From Spodoptera frugiperda (Eukaryota > Arthropoda > Insecta > Lepidoptera > Noctuidae), in assembly GCF_023101765.2 (NCBI RefSeq), contig NC_064212.1, positions 2,046,001 through 2,110,000 on the forward strand: a stretch of 64,000 bases of DNA, given 5' to 3'. A program made the translations under genes and the position numbers. Numbering within the stretch: the first letter of the stretch is position 1; the number at the start of each line of letters is the position of its first letter. A model generated the notes under the pieces. That model was not told the DNA's origin and did not search any database. It was given only the letters and a program-made list of their open reading frames with translations. This document shows, piece after piece, positions 58,801 to 64,000 of the stretch.

Positions 58801-60946
58801 CAGAGCAAAAGGTCTTGATTCCTTGGTTGAGTTAAGTTACAATTTACAGCGTTGCAATTTTTAAAGACATTTCAGCTTTGTTGAGTTGATCACAAGTCCT
58901 TTGGTTCGGTAATTACCGAACGAAAAGCCGTTTGATCAATTTCCCGGGTCAGGTAAAGTGATATTAGTCAACTTTCAGACAAAGTGTGGCTCATAGACTT
59001 AAGCTAGATCGTATAATATGGATTTATAAAACATCTCTGGCGAAAAGTTGGTGCACTAATATTATAAATGCGAAAGTTTGATTGTTTGTCAATTGCATAG
59101 ATGTTTGTCCGTCAATCACGCTGAAATTACTGAACGGATATTGATGAAATTTGGTATACAGACAGGGTATGTGCTGACTTAGATGATAGGATACCTTTTA
59201 TCCTGCAGGAACGCAAGCCAAGCCGCTGGCAGAAGCAGATATAAATATGTCAGCATATTATCACGTATTATTATATATACCTACTTATTATACCTACTTA
59301 TGTTTGTTAAATTTATGTAAATAATGGATCTGTGGCCAGTTAAGTGGATTTCGTTGTATTTGAGGTTAATCGCTGCTAGTTTATTTCGGTTCTGCATTAT
59401 AATTTCAGTAAAATAACGATAAAAGTAGTAGGTAAAGTATAATAATAAAATTTATGACACACCAAGTTTTATTTCACTTTAACAACACTTTATGTCTCTG
59501 AATTTTTCAAAAGTTGCTTACGAATTGAATTTTTCATGAATTTTTACTGACTATAAAATTATGCATTGTAGTTTCATGTTCAAAAATCAGTCTATTTAAC
59601 ATTTTTTTATGAAATATTATGATTATAGTTTTATTACTAGAATAAATTAATAACTCGTTTTGTCTTTATCGGTATCCGAAGGTTATATAAAACTTATTTT
59701 TATCCAACAATAAAACTTGGGTGAGAATTTATCCCGAGCTGCGGACACCGTAACCTGTTACCGGGGCTCCGGCTTAAAACAGAAGTAGGAAAGGGGTGGT
59801 TTTTATTCAGTAAGAGTATGACACTCCATTTCGCCTTACCCAAGGTGGGAGAAGTAATTAGATGATAAAATAAGGGTGCGAATTTGCACTAAATGTGACG
59901 CACATCGCTGCAATAAAATGAAAAGGTGTGAATTTGCAGTGAAAAAAGTGTTGCACCTGATATACAATATTGGATCAATCTTGCTGTGGCCGAAATCAAG
60001 TCAGAATAGAAAAATTTACAACAAAACGTCCTATCATGAACCATAATTGTAAAACAAACAACTAAACAGGGCCAAGAGCACTAAAAAAAAAAAACAAGAC
60101 AGAACAGTCTCAAACCCATACTTTTCGTAGACACTCAAGTGGGAAGGTCATTTTATTTTCATTATCCCTGCGGTCCGGTGCGGGGGCGAGTTTACGACAA
60201 AGAAGTGCACTTGGAACTAATTTAAATACATTACTCGTTTTGTTAGAGACTAGCAGCTACGTTGTCGTACTGGACCATAATTGTACTTGTAACCGACGGA
60301 AATCTCCACTTGATGCTGTTGTTTGAGGCGGCATGAAGATTTGTGGGCGAATTGTCAGTTGAAGTGGGTTAAGTTTGTTAATTTTGTTTTTTGAAGGCTA
60401 TTAGATGTGTTAGAATATTGTTTTTAGGAATATGGAAGAAACAAAGAAAGAAAATCAGTTAATTTTCAAGAAGTCTCTTTGATTAACTTTTTGTTATAAC
60501 TACTCTATTTTATTGCAAGAGTACCTACTTTCCTTCATAGCACTCTTAGTAGCATTTGAAATTCTGAGTACTGCATTACTTTTATAGTTTCAATGTGTTT
60601 TGTGTTTGAAGTTATTCGTCCAATGGCGATTAGTGTAACTGGTGATTATGAATGATCAGATTCATAAAGGAGAAGTATTAATTACATTTTTGTATGTTCA
60701 CGTCATCAGCGTATAAGTGGCCACTGCTAACCGAACGCTTCTTTTCACTCCGAGAAGGTGAGCATAATAATCACCACGCTTGCCCAATGCGGGTTGGTGA
60801 TTTCAAACTTATAATTAAAAATTAAGCCCATGTTTCCCCAGGTAACAACTGAATCTTACCTTTTTCAAGTCTTTATTAATGTCAGTATCGTCTGCTTTCC
60901 TCTTCTCGCAGGATAGAATGCAGTTCTTCCCGCTGTCTTTTTCTCC
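37892..60946 (-). CDS. RPUSD2: RPUSD2-like RNA pseudouridine synthase, 5' partial, 12 exons
   Basis: RluA-family enzyme that isomerises uridine to pseudouridine in RNA. Exons on the minus strand: 60860-60946, 54650-54737, 52949-53171, 47167-47254, 45242-45350, 44088-44199, 41793-41989, 41056-41253, 40565-40663, 40006-40127, 38512-38709 and 37892-37966. All have GT/AG ends and matching phase, totalling 1596 nt (531 residues plus stop). Reading order: GRWVGEKILDVFAREF, an N-terminal part shared with RPUSD2; VLDKPCSLPVHPCG; HRLDRLTSGLLLFGR with the catalytic Asp (D194 of the visible protein); EKEYV-type QKEYVCRVDGEFP; KPKTGRMHQIRVHLQYLG; an S/P/D/E-rich linker from exons 40565 and 40006; then DPHCYECRVRY and DLVMYLHAWKYK. 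The start codon was not found. The gene is intact as seen; cellular location is unknown. Confidence 0.92.
38870..38975 (+). repeat. Family C repeat tail, intronic
   Basis: AACTCTTCTGGTATTGCTGG then GCTGATTGCTTACCATCAGA: the usual family C end, within an intron of the synthase gene. Confidence 0.5.
39140..39285 (-). repeat. Second SINE-like family, reversed fragment
   Basis: The reverse complement contains AAGACACCCGCTTCTCATGC, GGGTTTGAAACC and CTACCAACGGCAAG, matching the head of the copy at 26310. Confidence 0.55.
41300..41525. mobile_element. Foldback MITE, family D, shortened copy
   Basis: TTTTCCATCAGAGATGTGCT at one end and CACATCTCTGGTGGAAAA at the other; the central CTATCGATA part is deleted compared with 15583-15880. 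It is intronic. Confidence 0.65.
42145..42250 (-). repeat. tRNA-derived SINE (family A) fragment, reversed
   Basis: CCCAGTAATACTTTGCTCGA and GGCAGTCGCACTTGCGACC mark the reversed head of family A. It lies in an intron of the synthase gene. Confidence 0.6.
42571..42822. repeat. Foldback family E, one and a half copies in tandem
   Basis: A full copy (about 42571-42724, ending CTCATACTAAGGGTAC) is followed at once by a half copy (CTGATTGGTTGGTTTATTCG to CAAACTCGTACTAA). The tandem arrangement is unlike the solitary copies elsewhere. Confidence 0.65.
43300..43490 (+). repeat. Family C repeat, intronic
   Basis: GACGTGAAACAACGCTTGCG, AACAACCCTTAAATTCCTAA and GATTGCTTGCCATCAGGTGA in the usual order. 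Confidence 0.6.
44945..45065 (+). repeat. Dispersed repeat family I copy, intronic
   Basis: CTCTGTGACTCGAATCTAGT, TTAATGTACGTGTGTAAACC and AGTATGTCTCACGATAGTTA. Close to the copy at 24300. Confidence 0.5.
47255..52948. other. Large intron of the synthase gene, no nested gene seen
   Basis: This 5.7-kb intron carries an old non-LTR fragment at about 49145-49300, a GT microsatellite at 50430-50448 and a somewhat GC-richer block at about 51985-52230 with overlapping small frames on both strands that I do not recognise. No convincing exon. Confidence 0.45.
50430..50448 (+). repeat. GT dinucleotide microsatellite
   Basis: About nine GT units in a row within the intron. Confidence 0.85.
53735..53830 (+). 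repeat. Dispersed repeat family I copy, intronic
   Basis: GTCGTGTGTTGCGGAATGCT then GGCTTGAAACTAGTCGAG, matching 2986-3100. Confidence 0.5.
55170..55310 (-). repeat. Family B repeat, reversed, intronic
   Basis: GGTTTACCGGGGCACCGGTT, AGGAACGGGGTGGGTTTTAG and GACACTGCCTATCGCCTCG are the reverse complement of family B blocks. Confidence 0.55.
55530..55855. mobile_element. Foldback MITE, family D, copy
   Basis: GGTGCTTTTACACCAGAGAT at the left and CTCTGATGGAAAAGCATC at the right, with ATGTATCGATAGTAGGAAGC inside. It lies opposite to the 15583 copy and within an intron of the synthase gene. Confidence 0.7.
56108..56350 (+). repeat. tRNA-derived SINE (family A), diverged, intronic
   Basis: GCCTCGTTGGCTGAATGGTC gives the full 5' head, followed by a mutated B box and a tail ending ATTCGGGGATAAATAAT. 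Confidence 0.65.
56655..56808. repeat. Foldback element, family E, intronic
   Basis: GTACTCTTAGTACGAGTTTG against CAAACTCATACTAA, with GCGTTCGGCGCTCTGATTGG and its mirror inside. Confidence 0.65.
57940..58325 (+). repeat. Family B and C repeat material, intronic
   Basis: CGAGAGGGAGTGTCAGACTC and TCCTGCTTTTCGAGCCGGAG (family B, about 57940-58085), followed after about 100 bp by TACCACGGCCTCATAGAAGC and GGCTTATCATCAGGTTATTC (family C, about 58185-58325). Confidence 0.55.
59055..59240 (+). repeat. Non-LTR (RTE-like) tail, intronic
   Basis: ATTATAAATGCGAAAGTTTG, ATTGATGAAATTTGGTATAC and CTTTTATCCTGCAGGAACGC are words of a common lepidopteran element tail. Confidence 0.5.
59735..59862 (-). repeat. 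Family B repeat, reversed, intronic
   Basis: GTTACCGGGGCTCCGGCTTA, AAGGGGTGGTTTTTATTCAG and GACACTCCATTTCGCCTTAC. Confidence 0.55.
60705..60840 (-). repeat. Second SINE-like family, reversed 3' part
   Basis: The reverse complement includes GAGCCTTCTCGG-like words, AACCCGCATTGGGCAAGCG and CAGTGGCCACTTATACG, matching the 3' half of the copy at 26310. It ends 20 bp before the 60860 exon boundary. Confidence 0.55.
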
Positions 60947-61744
60947 CTGCAAAAGAAGAAAAAAGATCTTTTAGTCAACATATTCTAACGAAAAGACCAA
61001 AAAAAAATCCAGGAAATGTATGTATATTGTACCTATAACTTGTTTTTATAAATTCAAACCGCTCGTATATCTGTATACAGCATGTATTGTAACAAAAAAA
61101 AAAAATCTATGAAAGTTCGAAAAACAAATTAAAAAAAAAACATATCCCGTCCACAACAACATTCAACACCTCTATCAACAACCAATTAACCCGATTTAAT
61201 TCAAATAAAGAACATCGACGTTCGAATTTCGAAACCAATCGGAATCACCAATCAAAACGGTCGGCGAAAACAATTGGTCGGTACTAACCTAGGGTTGATA
61301 GGCGACAAATGAACGAAAAATAGTCGACTAAGCGAAAATGTTTTTCATCGCAATTTTGTTCCGTAAATTGTTTTGTTTTTACAACAAATTGCAATTGTTT
61401 GAACGTATTTTTGTTTGTTTTTTTCTGTGTTGTTGCGGTCTTGGTTAGAAATTGGATTGGTGTATGTTTATTTTTGGGTATGTGCAGGTATGCGTGCAAA
61501 GGACATATTTTCTTTGATGGAAAAACGTGGGTGTTGTTTTTGACTAAAATATAAGGTGGCGGGGAGGATTTTCCTGTGTGTAGTTTGTTTTGTACAAATA
61601 TCATCTATCTTTTTTGGAGGTGACAGATTGAATTATTAATATCATCCACTAAACCTCAATTAATATCATTATTCTATTGATTTCACACAGCAAAATATTT
61701 CTCACAAAAAAACTGCATAAAATATAAAATGGACATCCCTAAGT

Positions 61745-61885
61745 CGGCCATGTTTAAAAAGCTCGTCACGTCACCGTGTCTCACAATTAGCGTGATACAA
61801 ATTCTAACAAACTGTGTGTTGATTGCACACGTGTAGTCAGAGGGTTGGGTGAACAATACCGTGGCGTTTTGGGGTTAAATTAATA
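61745..61885. repeat. Duplicated block, copy 1
   Basis: TGTTTAAAAAGCTCGTCACG, CACAATTAGCGTGATACAAA and CTAACAAACTGTGTGTTGAT recur in diverged form at 62298-62430. In the minus sense it contains AAACATGGCCGAC. Confidence 0.6.
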
Positions 61886-61980
61886 TTTGGTATATGTGTA
61901 TATGTATAGATACATCATTATATCAGTGTTGTTGTCTAAAGTTTTTAACTATAAATAAAATAAAGGACATCACCCATATT

Positions 61981-62196
61981 TACACATAGCTTAGCGCTGG
62001 TGGAAACGGACTCAGCTAAGCTGTTTTTTATAGAAGCGTGCTATGGATGGCTTCCCTACTATCGATACATCGCATATTCGAGCTGCGCATTTTCCTCGCA
62101 CAGCTGCATAGCTAGTATCAGTGGACGGAACGGTCGCATAGTTTCAAAGCTTAGCTATTACATCTTCGTAGCATTGCACATCTCTGGTGGAAAAGT
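61981..62196. mobile_element. Foldback MITE, family D, partial copy
   Basis: CACATAGCTTAGCGCTGGTG, TACTATCGATACATCGCATA and CACATCTCTGGTGGAAAAG. It lies between the two halves of the duplicated block. Confidence 0.65.
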
Positions 62197-62297
62197 TCCA
62201 TTTTGATCTTCGACTTTCACGCAACGAAACAAACAAAACAGAATCATCCAACACTGCCTCTCCCGAAAAACAGTGACGCAACCTATTTCTAAACAGC

Positions 62298-62430
62298 GCA
62301 TTTGTTTAAAAAGCACGTCGCCATGTTTCACAATTAGCGCTCTACAAATGCTAACAAACTGTGAGTTGATTGCACGCGCGCCGTCGGAGGGTCGAAGTGA
62401 ACAATGCGTCGGCGTTTTAGGGTTATACGT
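62298..62430. repeat. Duplicated block, copy 2
   Basis: TTGTTTAAAAAGCACGTCGC, CACAATTAGCGCTCTACAAA and CTAACAAACTGTGAGTTGAT parallel copy 1 in the same orientation. In the minus sense it contains AAACATGGCGACG. Confidence 0.6.
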
Positions 62431-63429
62431 CAAATGGGTCAAGGGTTTTCAATGGAGTTATGTTGAAAGGTACGTCTATACAATTGTTGTGTATGTGACC
62501 GGAGTGTGTATGTTGTGTATTTTTGTGTAGATAATGTTATTTGTGTATGCTTTTAAATCTACTCGTGTGTCTAGTGGGGTTGAAATGATACGTTTGTAAG
62601 GTTTTGATGTTTTGTCGTTTTATGCGAGTATGGTATCTGTATGTTGAGGGATTGATGGTGACGAGAATATACATATATGTATTGTGATTTTATTAGTAAG
62701 CATTCAAGAAAATTAAAAGAAGACAACACAACATAATCTCTTCTTTGTTCTTACATAAAATGTTAGGCATTCGTGAACATACATACACTTTTAGTCAGTT
62801 ATGTTATGAGTCTCATGTAATAGGCGTCATTAAATAGAATGACGATTTGGAATATTGTCCAAAATTAGAATGAAGTAAGAATTATGAAGAAGTTAATCCC
62901 TGTAGAGAAAGAAGTATACAGGTCCCTGAAGAAGAAGAAAAAGTATTATATTAATATTAAATAAATATTTTTTAATAATATATTTTTCTAATAACTGTTG
63001 GAACCTTGCCGATCACTGGAGACACCCTATATAAACAGTGTATACTATGTAATCCACTTACATTTATAAGCTTCATTGTTAAAAGAGCTTTACTCTACCT
63101 CTTGAAAAGAAAATATTTTTATGAATTTATCATATAAAACATTTCTATAATAAATCACGAGCCTGCTTGACCCACGTATTGCGCCTTTCTGAAGCTTCAG
63201 CCTTGATGGATGGCTAGTATACATGTTGTATATATACTTTATATATATGTAGGTATACATTTATACAGTATACAGCATTATTACGACTGTGAAATATGAT
63301 TCTTTATATCACCGTTTTGAGTTTGTGATGTGGATTCTACTTGGTTGTTGCTGTGGATTTTATATAGAAAGTAAAACGTAATATTATACTTATTATAAAG
63401 GTTAAGTTAAAGGGAAGTTTGAAAACAAT

Positions 63430-63710
63430 TTTGATGTGCTATGTAGCTATGCTACGAAGATATAATAGCTAAGCTGTAAAACTAAGTGACCGTTTCAATT
63501 GTTACTAAGTTATGTAGCTGCGCAGCTTGAGTAAGCAATGTATCGATAGTAGGGAAGCCATTCACAGCACACATATTTCCATATAAAAAACATAGCTGAG
63601 TTGAGTCCGTTTCCACCAGTGCTAAGCTACGTGTACCAATGAATATGATTGGTGGAAGTCAAACGCATCCACAGCAAAGTAGCATAGCACAGCTCTGGTG
63701 GAAATCACCC
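63430..63710. mobile_element. Foldback MITE, family D, copy
   Basis: GATGTGCTATGTAGCTATGC at the left, CAATGTATCGATAGTAGGGA centrally and CAGCTCTGGTGGAAATCACC at the right; orientation opposite to the 15583 copy. Confidence 0.7.
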
Positions 63711-64000
63711 TGAAAGTTTAGGTATTTATTAGAACAAGTACGTTTTAATAAAAGTTTAGATGTGTATAATAGTTTTACCACAACTATGTGGTTTATTTAT
63801 AAGTTGCGTAAAGGTGGTCAAGACTATCGTACATCATCATTATTTCAGCTGAAAACGGCCACAACTGAACAAACTTAGCTATCAAATACCGCGTATACAT
63901 AACTAAATAGTTTATGAAACTTATAAAGGCTTATTATTGAAACCCTACTATTGATAAGTATTAGAGTAAAATTACTATTATATTGTATATTTATTTATTA

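Larger units (their letters stand above)
60947..64000. other. Upstream of the visible synthase exons
   Basis: The missing first exon or exons and the promoter should lie here or beyond the window end; no exon with the required phase-0 donor could be identified. Besides the elements listed separately, there is a fragment of the long-TIR element end (about 62985-63035) and no other recognisable gene. Confidence 0.4.

Noticed and set aside
61284..61604. 106-residue minus-strand frame as the missing first exon of the synthase gene
   Set aside because: Composition is K/T/N-rich without similarity to the family, and no donor with the required phase was found.

Overview
The window looks like nuclear DNA of a moth or butterfly, most likely a noctuid-type lepidopteran. 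It is AT-rich and intron-rich, it is crowded with SINEs, foldback MITEs and non-LTR remnants of lepidopteran type, and it carries a long interstitial array built from the insect telomere word TTAGG alternating with TTTAGG. No bacterial or viral gene organisation is present. All calls come from reading the sequence; no database search was run.

Layout. 1-5220: repeats only (a 5'-truncated non-LTR retrotransposon end, tRNA-derived SINEs, and a MITE nested inside a SINE). 5221-11215: one complete Ty3/Gypsy-type LTR retrotransposon on the minus strand, with two identical LTRs, a 5-bp target duplication and an unbroken 1464-residue gag-pol frame. An array of eight hairpins sharing one loop lies between the end of pol and the 3' LTR, and it falls inside a predicted in-frame intron. 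11216-21584: gene-free and repeat-rich. 21585-25820: a complete six-exon effector-type caspase gene on the minus strand (279 residues). 25821-37891: gene-free, with a long-TIR DNA transposon (27924-28765) and about 1.4 kb of a perfect 11-bp tandem repeat (31458-32863). 37892-60946: twelve exons of a minus-strand RluA/RPUSD2-type pseudouridine synthase gene, whose first exon or exons lie further upstream and were not found. 60947-64000: more foldback elements and a duplicated block of about 130 bp.

The two host genes are unrelated in function (apoptotic protease; RNA modification) and simply neighbour each other in the same orientation. Exon joins for both were worked out by splice sites plus reading phase: the caspase coding total is 840 nt and the visible synthase total is 1596 nt, and every junction keeps frame. 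The most unusual structure is the retrotransposon's intronic hairpin array; next are the telomere-like 11-mer array and a MITE sitting 14 bp from the splice acceptor of the caspase active-site exon.
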